A stretch of 64,000 nucleotides of DNA, taken from Gammaproteobacteria bacterium. Lineage in GTDB: Bacteria; Pseudomonadota; Gammaproteobacteria; Pseudomonadales; Azotimanducaceae. The position numbers and the translations under genes were made by a program. Below, in pieces: positions 17,676-27,193 of the stretch. The notes under the pieces are model-generated. The model was not told the DNA's origin. It worked only from the letters and a program-made list of their open reading frames with translations, and searched no databases. Each line of letters begins with the position of its first letter. Position 1 is the first letter of the stretch. The stretch lies in contig JAPOVV010000097.1 of the NCBI GenBank assembly GCA_026707945.1, forward strand, positions 43,658 to 107,657, read 5' to 3'.

Positions 17676-18692
17676 CTACCAGACTTTTTCCCAGCGTCCT
17701 GTCATGACACTTCGGTACATAGCAAGAGCGGTGCGTAGTTCACCAAGCGCATATTCAGGTGGTGCAGCAAGAGGGGTGTCGTCAAGCACGAAACTGGCGA
17801 AGTCGGCCAGTTCCACGCCGTACGACGCGGCCTTACTTTCAAATGCACTCATGATGTTTTTACCCTCAGGGTGTTCCGCGTTGTAGAGCATCAATCTACC
17901 TTCTCTACCTCGCTCTATAACGATCTCCCCTTTCGTACCTGTAATCCGGAAATCCTCAATCGGTGCCAAACGGCCTGTGCTTTGTATGGCTTGAAACGTG
18001 CCTATGACACCAGACTTAAATTTCAGTATCGCTTGAGCGATCGACTCTCCTTCCATTTCAGATATGAATCGCCCGGTGGCTGCGACAACCTCATCAATCT
18101 CGCCTAGCATCATCCGCATCGGCCGAATCCAATGTGCGCCTCCATCGATGCTGATGCCACCACCTGATTTCGCAAGGCTGAATCGCCAAGGCAGGTTGTC
18201 TTTCTCAAACGGCTTCAAGGGATCGTAGAAACAGGCTTTCCCAGTGACTACCTCGCCTATTTCTCCTTGGTCTATCAACGCACGCGCTTCAACAACGTCC
18301 ATCCAATACTGCGCTTGTTCTGCAACCATCAGTTTGACACCAGCGCGTTTAGACCCATCGAGGATACGTTCCGCAGTTACTGCATCCATGGCAATTGGCT
18401 TTTCTAGAATCACGTGCTTCTTGGCACGATAACACGCATTGGCTCCCCATTCATGTAGATCATGAGGTAGCATCAAATCAACCGCCTCCACGCTACTTTC
18501 GTGAAGGCAGCGTTCAAGCGACGTATACGGACGCGCACCTACCGTTTTGCCAAAGGCCTTCGCGGCGTTCTCGTCTACGTCGACTACAGCAGTAACGTCA
18601 ATCCGCGGAGCGTGTCTTTGAATGCCGTTCCAATGCGCGCGCGCAATCCCGCCGCATCCGACCATCGCCATTTTCAGCGACGTTTTGGCCAT
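17676..18692 (-). CDS. Gfo/Idh/MocA-family oxidoreductase
   Basis: A 338-residue NAD(P)-dependent dehydrogenase of the inositol dehydrogenase/glucose-fructose oxidoreductase family. The Rossmann motif is MVGCGGIARAHWNG, the family Lys is in VILEKPIAM (EKP), and the catalytic His lies in SIDGGAHWIRPMRM. Such enzymes oxidise ring hydroxyls of sugars, inositols or related alcohols. It lies 3 bases after the PhyH gene and downstream of the sulfatase on the same strand, so the three are an operon. A sugar or cyclitol substrate released by the sulfatase is a reasonable guess only. Confidence 0.9.
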   Translation of the reverse strand: MAKTSLKMAMVGCGGIARAHWNGIQRHAPRIDVTAVVDVDENAAKAFGKTVGARPYTSLERCLHESSVEAVDLMLPHDLHEWGANACYRAKKHVILEKPIAMDAVTAERILDGSKRAGVKLMVAEQAQYWMDVVEARALIDQGEIGEVVTGKACFYDPLKPFEKDNLPWRFSLAKSGGGISIDGGAHWIRPMRMMLGEIDEVVAATGRFISEMEGESIAQAILKFKSGVIGTFQAIQSTGRLAPIEDFRITGTKGEIVIERGREGRLMLYNAEHPEGKNIMSAFESKAASYGVELADFASFVLDDTPLAAPPEYALGELRTALAMYRSVMTGRWEKVW

Positions 18693-18695
18693 TTT

Positions 18696-19862
18696 CTAGA
18701 TGCCGAGATCCTGAAGGTTGTAGTCTTTGAGTTCCGCTAGACGATCTGACGACCACTTGAATGCTTCCGCTTGAGCGGCGAAAGGTTCATAGACGTAAGG
18801 CGTCTCGCCAGGAAAACGTAATTTGCGCGCTTCAATACCGAATTGAATAAGTTGTGATCTCGATCTAATGTAGTCGTCGGTATAGTCTGTTACGGCACTA
18901 TGCACACCACCGCTTCGTATGTTTAACACACTGCTTCTTCGATGAAAACCGTATGTCATCGAGACTCGGAAGCGATCGCCCGTATTCGCGAACGATCCAT
19001 GGATAGCTTGACGGTTCGTAACCGCGACGTCGCCCGGGGCGCAGATCAACGGTACTGCGGTCGGTATACGATCCGATCCAGCATCAATGACCATTTGCTT
19101 AATATCTAACTTGCCATTTAGGTGGGAACCAGGGACTACCCAGAGTCCGTTCTCTGCATCACAGCCATAGATCTGAGCCATGTAGTTAAAACCATGCGTG
19201 TTCTCATCCAAGTCCGGACTATCCCAGTGCGTAAATCCGTCTTGGTGCCACGCTACCGAACCACCAAGACCGGGCTGCTTAATCCAAATGGCCTCGTGAA
19301 AAGGTGTAAAGTCCTTCCCGTGGACTGCTTCCGCGAATGCGAGTAATTTCGGATGACCATAGAGGCGGAGATACGCCTCCGAAAACTGAAGCGCTCCGCT
19401 GAAAAGCTGCACGATCTCTGTGGGAGCACCTTCTGGTGGATCCAGCTCAATCATTTTCGCTTGATGACGACCGTAGGCGGCGTCCGTACCACCAACTGGA
19501 TCTGCAAGGGGTTTGGCGAAACTGACGCTACGTGCTTCGTTTTCTGAACCTAACGCTGGACGACCATGACGGTCAACCTTTGACCCGCGATGAGATGGCG
19601 CTCGGTCGAGCATATCGGCGATATCAGCTTCAAGATCTGACAGTTCCGATTGCGAAATTACGCCTTCAAATACGTAGAAACCGAACTCGTTATAGGCGTC
19701 AAGAATCTCTTGGTTTACCTTTCCGTTCGAGCCTATCGTCAACGGTCCACGGTTCTTCATCGCCAATGCTCGGCGTGTGCCTTCTTCACGATAACGCACG
19801 ATGGCTTCTTCGTGCTCTCCGTAGTCGGACCTAGCGCTGTTGTGGCGCGGTAGTGCGGTCAT
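18696..19862 (-). CDS. Phytanoyl-CoA dioxygenase (PhyH) family protein of the sulfatase operon
   Basis: A 388-residue Fe(II)/2-oxoglutarate oxygenase, the longest PhyH in the window. The HxD motif is in VAWHQDGFTHWD, the distal His in QAIHGSFANTGDRFRVSM and GLWVVPGSHLNGK is the typical strand-loop. About 60 extra residues precede the usual FYVFEGVISQSEL start of the domain. It sits between the sulfatase (51 bases upstream) and the Gfo/Idh/MocA gene (3 bases downstream), suggesting it hydroxylates the desulfated product or its precursor. Confidence 0.88.
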   Translation of the reverse strand: MTALPRHNSARSDYGEHEEAIVRYREEGTRRALAMKNRGPLTIGSNGKVNQEILDAYNEFGFYVFEGVISQSELSDLEADIADMLDRAPSHRGSKVDRHGRPALGSENEARSVSFAKPLADPVGGTDAAYGRHQAKMIELDPPEGAPTEIVQLFSGALQFSEAYLRLYGHPKLLAFAEAVHGKDFTPFHEAIWIKQPGLGGSVAWHQDGFTHWDSPDLDENTHGFNYMAQIYGCDAENGLWVVPGSHLNGKLDIKQMVIDAGSDRIPTAVPLICAPGDVAVTNRQAIHGSFANTGDRFRVSMTYGFHRRSSVLNIRSGGVHSAVTDYTDDYIRSRSQLIQFGIEARKLRFPGETPYVYEPFAAQAEAFKWSSDRLAELKDYNLQDLGI

Positions 19863-19913
19863 GTTGTTCGTTTCCCCGCTAGTTTCGGAACCTTGTCAAC
19901 CACCCCTCTTTCC

Positions 19914-21362
19914 CTAGTTTAGTTCAAGCCGTTCAAATTGCTCAGGTGGCGCGTCATTGTTTTCCATTGCATTACGCATCAGAGCGATCATGCGCGCTTC
20001 AACTTCTTGATTCTCGATCGGATTTTCCTGACCTGGATCGTCTTTGAGGTCAAATAATTGGGTTTTGAATTCGGTCGTCGCGCGAGCCATGCCAGGGGCT
20101 GGGATTCGCATAACCGGGCATCCCTTGGTGAAGGTGAAGCCCTCATGCCACTTCATTGCTGCAAGTTCATTCGTACTAAACGGACTTCGCATGTGCATGG
20201 GTACAAGCGTGTAGTGGTTTAATGGCCCGTTGCCTTCTCTCGGCGCTCGCATATAGACGTACTCGCCGTCGGTTACGTTTACATGCCCACCGAACATTCC
20301 ATAGATCGACGCTTCGCGAACTGACGTATCGTTATTGATCGAATCTTTCAAATCGAACCCTTGCATGTCTTTCGGTTGCTCGAGCCCGAAGTATCCAAGT
20401 AAGGTCGGTCCAACATCGATTGCTTGTGTCAAGCTCTGTCGTCGGGCATTACGTTTCCCCGTACGAGGATCCCATACAAAAAACGGGATATGAGCCGTTT
20501 CGTTATACCAGGGCATTCGCATCTTGCCCCACCAGTCGTGCTCACCCAATAGAAAGCCATGGTCTGTTACGATCATCAACATGGTGTCATGCCACATGTC
20601 GTGCTCATCCATGTAATCGATCACTGTTCCAAGATAGTGATCACATTGGGTCAGCAACGCCGCATATTGATAGCGAAGGTACTCGACCGCATCGGGATCC
20701 TCACTTACGCGTTCGTATTTCGGCCAATCGAAATGCGGCCCGTCCCATGCGTAGTTGTATCGATCTTTCCACTGCTTTAAGGTGAAGAATGGTTCGTGAG
20801 GATCAAACGTTTCAATTTGAAGGTACCAGTTGTCCTCATCATGGTTCGTCTCGAGGAATTCGAGACCGCCAGCAAAAGTTCTAGCCTGGGGCGTCAACGC
20901 TTCCTCTTGCATGTACTTGCGATTGATCCAATCCTGTCTGGCAACGCGGCCGAGATGCTCAGGCAGCTCTGGATTCTTCACTTCTCCTTTCCAAGCGTCC
21001 CCTTCTTGCCCGCGCACATTGACCCAGCTTGAGTATCGATGATGGTACGTCGCGCCACCGTCTTCCCAATAGTGGTAGTGGTCTGATACAAGGTGAGTGT
21101 AAATTCCGTTATCGCGCAAGATCGAGAATGTCGAGTCGTCGAACGGCTCGTACGGTCCCCACGAGCGATGGAGAAAGTTGTGTCTCCCAGTATGAAGTTC
21201 GCGTCGCGCAGGTATACACGGCATGCTTCCAACATAGTGGTTGTCAAACGTGATGGCGCGTTCACCAAGGCGTTTGAAGTTCGGTGCGAGCGTCCAATCA
21301 CATCCGAAGTTCGGCAGCATATGGCGATTGAGTGAGTCGTACATCACCATGATTGCTCTCAT
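19914..21362 (-). CDS. Type I formylglycine sulfatase (cytoplasmic)
   Basis: A 482-residue sulfatase of the alkaline phosphatase superfamily, cleaving sulfate esters or sulfamates. The formylglycine motif is Cys49-I-P-A-R in SMPCIPARRELHTGR, and metal/phosphate-type residues are seen in MVMYDSLNRH near the start and MIVTDHGFLLGEHDWWGK in the middle. No signal peptide is present, so the enzyme should be cytoplasmic, unlike most exo-acting polysaccharide sulfatases. A Cys-type motif needs a formylglycine-generating enzyme, which is not in the window. First gene of an operon with PhyH and Gfo/Idh/MocA genes. Substrate unknown. Confidence 0.92.
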   Translation of the reverse strand: MRAIMVMYDSLNRHMLPNFGCDWTLAPNFKRLGERAITFDNHYVGSMPCIPARRELHTGRHNFLHRSWGPYEPFDDSTFSILRDNGIYTHLVSDHYHYWEDGGATYHHRYSSWVNVRGQEGDAWKGEVKNPELPEHLGRVARQDWINRKYMQEEALTPQARTFAGGLEFLETNHDEDNWYLQIETFDPHEPFFTLKQWKDRYNYAWDGPHFDWPKYERVSEDPDAVEYLRYQYAALLTQCDHYLGTVIDYMDEHDMWHDTMLMIVTDHGFLLGEHDWWGKMRMPWYNETAHIPFFVWDPRTGKRNARRQSLTQAIDVGPTLLGYFGLEQPKDMQGFDLKDSINNDTSVREASIYGMFGGHVNVTDGEYVYMRAPREGNGPLNHYTLVPMHMRSPFSTNELAAMKWHEGFTFTKGCPVMRIPAPGMARATTEFKTQLFDLKDDPGQENPIENQEVEARMIALMRNAMENNDAPPEQFERLELN

Positions 21363-21401
21363 CGTCTATCTCCCTTAGGTTTTTACTGTGTCTTCGCCAG
21401 A

Positions 21402-22484
21402 CTAGTTTCGCCGCAACCGCATGCCGTTCGGTACTAAGTCTTCACCTGTTTTGCGTTTCCGCTCGATTTCCTCGTGCGTCTTCGTTAATAACAAAAATCG
21501 TTCTGGACTGTAGGGGTGTGTATTAAAAAATGAGGATCGGAACGTAACTTCATCCGCCAGTTCTCGCCAAATTTCGGCCCGTCCTGATGTATCGAAGCCT
21601 GAGTTTGCGAGCAGGTACATTGACACGTAGTCCGCTTCGCGCTCGATATTGATTGACATAGCATCTCTCGACAGCCGTGAGAATACGCCGCCAAGCCAGA
21701 CGCGTTGCGTCAAAAACGCTAAATCGAACATTAAGCCTAACCCAGAATTCACGCTAGCGCGACTGATATGACCCGATGTGCAATGTGCGAGTTCGTGGGC
21801 TAACACCGTTCGTACTTGCTCGTCATCTAGCCGTTCGGCCATACCCAGCGTTACAACGATCTCTCGACCATTTGTTCTCGCTTGCACCTCAAGCGTCGGT
21901 TTAAGACTCAAGTCAACATTACAAACAAGCTCCGGCGTGAGTTCAACGTTAAATCGTTCGCCGTCGCGTTCAATTTCAAGTGGCACTGCGCCACGCCGGA
22001 TCGCCGAATCAAGCCGACGCTTTAGTGATCGATTGAAATTGTTAGCGCTCTCGGCTGTCCAGGTCCATCTACCAACACCTACGATTCGATCATTCGCTTG
22101 CACGCCGCCCAAATCCGCTGGAGACCCCTTGGCGACTGCGTAAATGACCGGTCTATTGTTGAAATTAAAGATCGACTCTCGGGCCTTCAGTTCAACAGAA
22201 GTGCGACCAGTATCACTTAGCGGTGATGTATGACGGAACCCGAGTGAACGAGTCCTCATGCCACGACAGAAATCAGTACTGCCCTTAACTAAGGGCCAAA
22301 GCAAATCGTGTAAACGAGTAATTTGATCAAACCCTTCGGTCAAGGTGCGCTCTAATTGAAGCTGACGCTCCACTGCTAGTTCTTGCGACGACACACGAGG
22401 GACGTCGATTGATGCGCAGCCGACAATGACCAAAGCGATAACGCAACTAGGTATGAGTTTTACGATGAATTTGAGTAGTCTCAA
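21402..22484 (-). CDS. M48-family metalloprotease lipoprotein with PDZ domain
   Basis: A 360-residue predicted lipoprotein: signal peptide with lipobox VIVGC (Cys23). Residues about 105-182 look like a PDZ domain (FNFNNRPVIYAVAKGSPADLGGVQANDRIVG..., split by its GxxANDR loop), and residues 205-345 an M48 zinc protease with HELAH at 230-234 and the third ligand in EREADYVSMY. M48 lipoproteins such as LoiP and BepA act in outer-membrane protein quality control. A PDZ placed before the protease domain is uncommon and may guide substrate choice. It is divergent from the FAD oxidoreductase gene. Confidence 0.87.
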   Translation of the reverse strand: MRLLKFIVKLIPSCVIALVIVGCASIDVPRVSSQELAVERQLQLERTLTEGFDQITRLHDLLWPLVKGSTDFCRGMRTRSLGFRHTSPLSDTGRTSVELKARESIFNFNNRPVIYAVAKGSPADLGGVQANDRIVGVGRWTWTAESANNFNRSLKRRLDSAIRRGAVPLEIERDGERFNVELTPELVCNVDLSLKPTLEVQARTNGREIVVTLGMAERLDDEQVRTVLAHELAHCTSGHISRASVNSGLGLMFDLAFLTQRVWLGGVFSRLSRDAMSINIEREADYVSMYLLANSGFDTSGRAEIWRELADEVTFRSSFFNTHPYSPERFLLLTKTHEEIERKRKTGEDLVPNGMRLRRN

Positions 22485-22762
22485 GACGAGTATTTCATTG
22501 AGGACTTCAGGGATTTATGGGAAATTCGAGCAGGTTCAATTATGCAAGCGGGCACTTTCTGCACATCGCGTCCAGCTTAATCGCGGTCGGGGGAAGCTCA
22601 TGAAATTCCATTGCGACTAATATTTTTTGGCGTGATCGACACAATCCTCTGTGCGACTGCCCAACCTACGAGCAGCAACACCAAGCGAAGTGTTTTTGAA
22701 CACGCAAAATGCACCAACCTAGACGACCCTAATTGAACGTGTCGAAGCACGACCGAAAGAAC

Positions 22763-24145
22763 ATGGAGCAGCAGCGTCGTATTGCCATCGTAGGTGCCGG
22801 CATATCTGGTCTCGCCGCTGCGTGGGGACTAAATCAGCACCCTGATCGGTTTGACTTCCGACTGTATGAGGCTGAGGGACGAATTGGAGGAAACGCCGTA
22901 ACGGCGGATATGCCTCAGGCTGACGGCAGCTCGATCCCGTTCGACGTTTCCGTGACCGCGTGTATTCCTTCCGTGTATCACCACGTCATGTTGTTGCTGC
23001 AACAATATGGCATTGAGCTTATGCAAACTCGATTCAACTACAGCGTGGAATATCGTGGTCGGATGTACGCACACGATTTTGACTCTGAACTTCGAACGAG
23101 GTTGCAACCAGAAATCACGAGATTTCAAGAAACTCTTAGGTTCTTAAAGAAATTTGGCTGGCTCACCCGTTCGAATTCCATGTTGCTAAACAGTCTGAAT
23201 CCATTCAATTACATTAGCATGCTCGAGGTGCTCAATTGGGTTGGTCTATCAGCCGAATTCAGAAATCAGATACTTAAGCCGATGTTCGTCAACTTTCTCA
23301 TGGCGACGAACGTATTCGATATGCCAGCGGCGCTATTCGCACGCTATCTCGAATTTTTCGACATCGAATCTGCGACACCGATGCAAACGTGGGATCATGG
23401 AACACGTCGAATCTACGATGCAATGACATCGGGTTTCCAAGACAAGATTTATCTAAGCCGACCAGTTAGAAAGGTGTACCGTCGCCCATCACATGTTGTG
23501 ATCGAAGACGAAAACGGCGCGACCGAAGCCTTCGATGAGGTGATATTTGCCTGTAATGCAAATCAGACACTGATGATCCTTGATCAGCCGACGATGTTAG
23601 AACGCTACATTCTTTCTTCGATTCGCTATGAAAGTGAACTCCATAACCACGCAATCGTTCACTCCGACGCGTCTGTCTTACCCGAAAACGAAGCAGACAT
23701 TCTCGCGAGCAGAAGCACTTACGTCGTACAGTACGGCGCTAGACCGGACAACTATGAAATTACCTACATCATGCACAATCAGCAACCTTGGGCCGGTAAG
23801 TCGGACAAGCCTTGTCTCGTGACATATAACCCGAAAAGCGTGATCAATCCCGATTGCATTGTTGATCGTTGGTGGTTTCAACACGTCGTTCATGATGTGC
23901 AACATGTCGCGATGATCGTCCCTCTATTCAGTTTCATCCAAGGCAAACGAAGGACATGGCACTGTGGCGCGCACGTTTTAGTCAACAGTCAAGAAACCTG
24001 CTTCGTCAGCGGTTTGGCGGCGGCACGCCAACTTGGTGCCGACTATCCATTCAATAATGAAGAAGCGAGAAACGTATTCAATCATTACGGAAGCATCATG
24101 CACGGTTGGCGATTCCGAAAGGTGAGACGCACCAACGCACCATAG
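22763..24145 (+). CDS. FAD-dependent amine-oxidase-like oxidoreductase
   Basis: A 460-residue flavoprotein with an N-terminal FAD-binding fold (IAIVGAGISGLAAAWGL, then the acidic LYEAEGRIGGNAVT) and a phytoene-desaturase/amine-oxidase-like body, similar in style to the COG2907 group. Usual partners of that group (DUF1365 protein, cyclopropane fatty acid synthase) are absent here. The frame starts at a TTG 30 bases earlier, but the ATG before EQQRRIAIVG directly precedes the domain and is preferred. An SDR gene follows after about 50 bases. The substrate is unknown. Confidence 0.85.
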   Translation: MEQQRRIAIVGAGISGLAAAWGLNQHPDRFDFRLYEAEGRIGGNAVTADMPQADGSSIPFDVSVTACIPSVYHHVMLLLQQYGIELMQTRFNYSVEYRGRMYAHDFDSELRTRLQPEITRFQETLRFLKKFGWLTRSNSMLLNSLNPFNYISMLEVLNWVGLSAEFRNQILKPMFVNFLMATNVFDMPAALFARYLEFFDIESATPMQTWDHGTRRIYDAMTSGFQDKIYLSRPVRKVYRRPSHVVIEDENGATEAFDEVIFACNANQTLMILDQPTMLERYILSSIRYESELHNHAIVHSDASVLPENEADILASRSTYVVQYGARPDNYEITYIMHNQQPWAGKSDKPCLVTYNPKSVINPDCIVDRWWFQHVVHDVQHVAMIVPLFSFIQGKRRTWHCGAHVLVNSQETCFVSGLAAARQLGADYPFNNEEARNVFNHYGSIMHGWRFRKVRRTNAP

Positions 24146-24196
24146 ACGCATCCTTATCCAAAATCATCTCTTGGTCAACAAAGAAGGAACCTCATC

Positions 24197-25000
24197 ATGG
24201 CGGATCGCCTGAAATCGAAAGTTGCAGTCATCAGCGGTGGCAACAGTGGGATTGGCGAGACAACTGCTCACACGTTTGCGAAAGAAGGCGCGAAAGTGGC
24301 GTTGATGGCTCGTCGCGAAGCAGAAGGTAAAGTAGTCGAGGAAGCCATCCGAAGCGAAGGAGGCGACGCGACATTCTTTTCATGTGACGTACGTGACCGT
24401 GAGTCAGTGAAAAAAGCCGTCGCTGCTACCGTCGAAGTCTACGGTCGGATCGACATACTCTTCAACAATGCCGGCGGTGGTGCTGGAAGCCGCTTTCCTA
24501 ATGAACCCGACGAAGAGTGGCTTCGCGTTATCGATGTCAACTTGAACGGTACGTTCTATATGAGTAAGGCTGTTTGGCCCCATCTCGTTGCAGCTGGCGG
24601 TGGAGCAGTCGTCAACATGTCATCGTTGGCAGCACAGCGAGGTTTTAGTCCCGTAATGGTTGATACGTATGGCGCGACATCCTCGTCCTACTACGTTGCA
24701 AAGGCTGGTGTTGACGCCCTAACGCGATACATGGCGGGTATTGGTGGCGCGAACAACATACGTGTAAACTGTGTTCGACCTGGTCAGATTATGACGCCCG
24801 GCGCAACCGGAGGTACATCGAAAGATGCCGATGGCGGACACCACGTCTTCGAAAAGATGTTCAACTTCCATCAGATCATTAAAGGACCTGGTTACCCTGA
24901 GGACGTGGCAAACTTAGTGCTATTTCTCGTCTCGGAAGAGTCTCGCTTTCTCACTGCAGAAATCATTAATGTGGATGGTGGCGTGGCAGCCAAAATCTAG
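24197..25000 (+). CDS. SDR-family NAD(P)-dependent oxidoreductase
   Basis: A 267-residue classical short-chain dehydrogenase. The cofactor motif is ISGGNSGIGETTAHTF, the structural motif LFNNAGGG, and the catalytic residues appear as Ser in VVNMSSLAAQ and Tyr/Lys in SYYVAKAGVD. C-terminal DGGVAAKI is typical. These enzymes interconvert alcohols and ketones. A GGAACC ribosome-binding region precedes the ATG. It lies between the FAD oxidoreductase and a PhyH gene, in the same direction, and could oxidise a hydroxyl placed by the latter. Confidence 0.92.
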   Translation: MADRLKSKVAVISGGNSGIGETTAHTFAKEGAKVALMARREAEGKVVEEAIRSEGGDATFFSCDVRDRESVKKAVAATVEVYGRIDILFNNAGGGAGSRFPNEPDEEWLRVIDVNLNGTFYMSKAVWPHLVAAGGGAVVNMSSLAAQRGFSPVMVDTYGATSSSYYVAKAGVDALTRYMAGIGGANNIRVNCVRPGQIMTPGATGGTSKDADGGHHVFEKMFNFHQIIKGPGYPEDVANLVLFLVSEESRFLTAEIINVDGGVAAKI

Positions 25001-25078
25001 CGTACATGTCCAGTTTGTGGGAGCTTCTCGTCCCTTGTACCCGTCAGTCGATCATGCCTAATCTATACGAGTAACACA

Positions 25079-26098
25079 ATGGAAATCAACGATTGGACAT
25101 CAGTCCGGCACCTTCCTGAACTCTATCGTGAACTGAAGCAAATCGATTTGCTCGAAAACATCGCAGAGCTCGAGGCATTCGGATTTACGGTCGTTCCACC
25201 CGAGAAAGTCGGGCCACGTCACCAACATGAGGCAGTTCGTGATTCGCTTCTAACGGTCGCATGCGATCGAAAGGAATGTGACCTATCTGAACTTGAAGAA
25301 GTCTTCGCGGATGGTCAAGAGCTCATGCGCTTCATGCTCTGGGACGACCCGATTTTTGAAAAGACGTTGCTTAATCCGGCCGGCATCGGACTGGTTCAGT
25401 ACCTACTGGGAACAAACTGCATACTGAGCCTTTGCGATGGCTGGTTAAAGGGCGAAGGGGATGCTCGAACGGGGGTCCACGCTGATTGGGCACAGTTTGA
25501 GATGGTGACGTTCCCACCGGAACCTTTTACCGCGAATTTCAACTATCTTCTTTCCGATTACTCTAAGGACGATGGCGCACTCGCTTTCGTACCAGGGAGT
25601 CATCGATGGCGTAGGTTCCCTTCTCCTGAAGAAGCCGAATACTGGTTAGATCGAGCACAGCCAGTTGAAGCGCCCATGGGGTCGATGATCATTTGGGGAG
25701 ACCACACTTGGCATTGCTCGTATCCGCGTAAGACGAACGGTCTTCGACTGATGATGCTCGCGACGTTTTGTCGTCCCCATATGCAATCGCAAGAACCGTT
25801 TCGAATGACGGTGACGCAGGAAGCCCTTGACCGAAATCCAGTCCGATTCGGCCAACTGATGGATATCGGTGGAGCGTTTCCGTTCGGAAAATCGCCGGCT
25901 AGACCGAGGCAGAAGAAACCAGAAAGAAAAATCCCTCCGTACCTGAGTCTGTTCGATGAGGAATCCGCGGACGGAACGCTACAGCTGCGTCCGCAGGTTG
26001 ATTTCGATCACTATGACCGGGAACTTAACGCTGCCGTCTACGAAGGACTAAAAGGTAAGAAAATACCGTTCCCCGATGTCTACCGGATCAAGCGCTAG
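25079..26098 (+). CDS. Phytanoyl-CoA dioxygenase (PhyH) family protein
   Basis: A 339-residue Fe(II)/2-oxoglutarate oxygenase. HxD is seen in GVHADWAQFE, the distal His in GDHTWHCSYPRKTNGLRL, followed by the arginine that binds 2-oxoglutarate. Its WHxxYPxKTxGLRL block and the N-terminal FGFTVVPPEKVG closely parallel the PhyH gene at 51709, so the two are likely paralogues of one subfamily. The C-terminal 60 residues are rich in Lys/Arg and Pro. It follows the SDR gene by 78 bases. Confidence 0.87.
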   Translation: MEINDWTSVRHLPELYRELKQIDLLENIAELEAFGFTVVPPEKVGPRHQHEAVRDSLLTVACDRKECDLSELEEVFADGQELMRFMLWDDPIFEKTLLNPAGIGLVQYLLGTNCILSLCDGWLKGEGDARTGVHADWAQFEMVTFPPEPFTANFNYLLSDYSKDDGALAFVPGSHRWRRFPSPEEAEYWLDRAQPVEAPMGSMIIWGDHTWHCSYPRKTNGLRLMMLATFCRPHMQSQEPFRMTVTQEALDRNPVRFGQLMDIGGAFPFGKSPARPRQKKPERKIPPYLSLFDEESADGTLQLRPQVDFDHYDRELNAAVYEGLKGKKIPFPDVYRIKR

Positions 26099-26145
26099 GT
26101 CTTGACTGCTGGGATAGTAGACCACCAAGCAAGGTGATAGCTAAC

Positions 26146-26904
26146 CTACCACTGCTTCCCAATCCCACCGCGCGATCCGAAGAACGCCGCTGGCCAGTTG
26201 CGTCCGGTGATCATCGCTTTATCTACGTCTTCCGGTGATGCAAGGCCGTCATCGACGATTTGTTTCGCCTCGCGAGCCGCCGCAGCAAAGACGCGGTTCA
26301 GAATAAATCCGTACGTTCCTTCCTTGTCCTTGACCATAGAAACAGCACGCCCAGCAGCTTCGCCGACAGCTTTACAGGTTTCCGCGACCTCAGGGTCCGA
26401 TTCGTCGGTAGTTATCACTTCGAGCATCTTCATGACCGGAACTGGGTTCGAAAAGTGCATACCAACGAAATTTCTTTTTCGTTCTTCACTTACATCCCGA
26501 GCGATTTCTTTGATGACGAAACCGGACGTGTTCGACGCAAAGATGCATTCGGGTTTTACGACGCCATCCAGCTCTTTGAATACGGCTTGTTTTAGTTCAA
26601 GTTGCTCAGGCACTGCTTCGATGATCAGGTCGCAATCGGCTAGATCTTCCAGGTTGAGCGTGTAGGAGACATTCTCAATTGCTCGAATTGCTTGATCAAA
26701 CCCCAATTTACCCCTTTCAACGGCTCGTTTAACGCCCCATTTTCGTTCGGTGACCTCATCACGCGTATCGTCGAGAATCTCTTGCGTCAAATCGCGAACG
26801 GTCACTCTATAGCCTGCGAGTGCACTCATGATCTGGGCGATACCGCCGCCCATTACACCGCCGCCGAGCACTCCAATGTGGCTAATGTCTTCTAATCTCA
26901 TCAT
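26146..26904 (-). CDS. 3-hydroxyacyl-CoA dehydrogenase family protein, short form
   Basis: A 252-residue NAD-dependent dehydrogenase of the 3-hydroxyacyl-CoA family. Seen: IGVLGGGVMGGGIAQIM (Rossmann), DLIIEAVPEQLELK, FASNTSGF and VGMHFSNPVPVMKMLEV with the catalytic His, and the C-terminal-domain start GFILNRVFAAAAREA. The protein ends at GRNWPAAFFGSRGGIGKQW, roughly 30-40 residues shorter than the common 285-residue enzymes, so the last helices that shape the acyl pocket are missing. The intergenic space below is too short for a hidden remainder, so this is probably a natural short subfamily. Likely a beta-oxidation step. Confidence 0.88.
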   Translation of the reverse strand: MMRLEDISHIGVLGGGVMGGGIAQIMSALAGYRVTVRDLTQEILDDTRDEVTERKWGVKRAVERGKLGFDQAIRAIENVSYTLNLEDLADCDLIIEAVPEQLELKQAVFKELDGVVKPECIFASNTSGFVIKEIARDVSEERKRNFVGMHFSNPVPVMKMLEVITTDESDPEVAETCKAVGEAAGRAVSMVKDKEGTYGFILNRVFAAAAREAKQIVDDGLASPEDVDKAMITGRNWPAAFFGSRGGIGKQW

Positions 26905-27193
26905 GTGTACCGCTTCGTTACGTTAGAAATTCGAGCGCGCAATTTTAGGCTCCGCGTGGTATTTAGATTCCTCCGTGAGGCCGTATAAAAAACGAATCGC
27001 TGGTAAAGAATGCAAGTAACCGCCCGGAATTCTTGTGCTATTCGCGTGGGCTTAGCCACTTACCTATTCCGAGATATATCATTTGAACGACGTTTTCACG
27101 TAAGTTCGTATAGCTACCTATCTAATTTCGACTAGGACCGATGCATGTATCTAAAAGTGTCTACACAAAACGTATACGCATCCTCGAGATCCG

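Noticed and set aside
27153..27162. Third copy of the AAAAGTGTCT half of the 32-bp repeat
   Set aside because: Ten shared bases without the inverted partner; likely chance.
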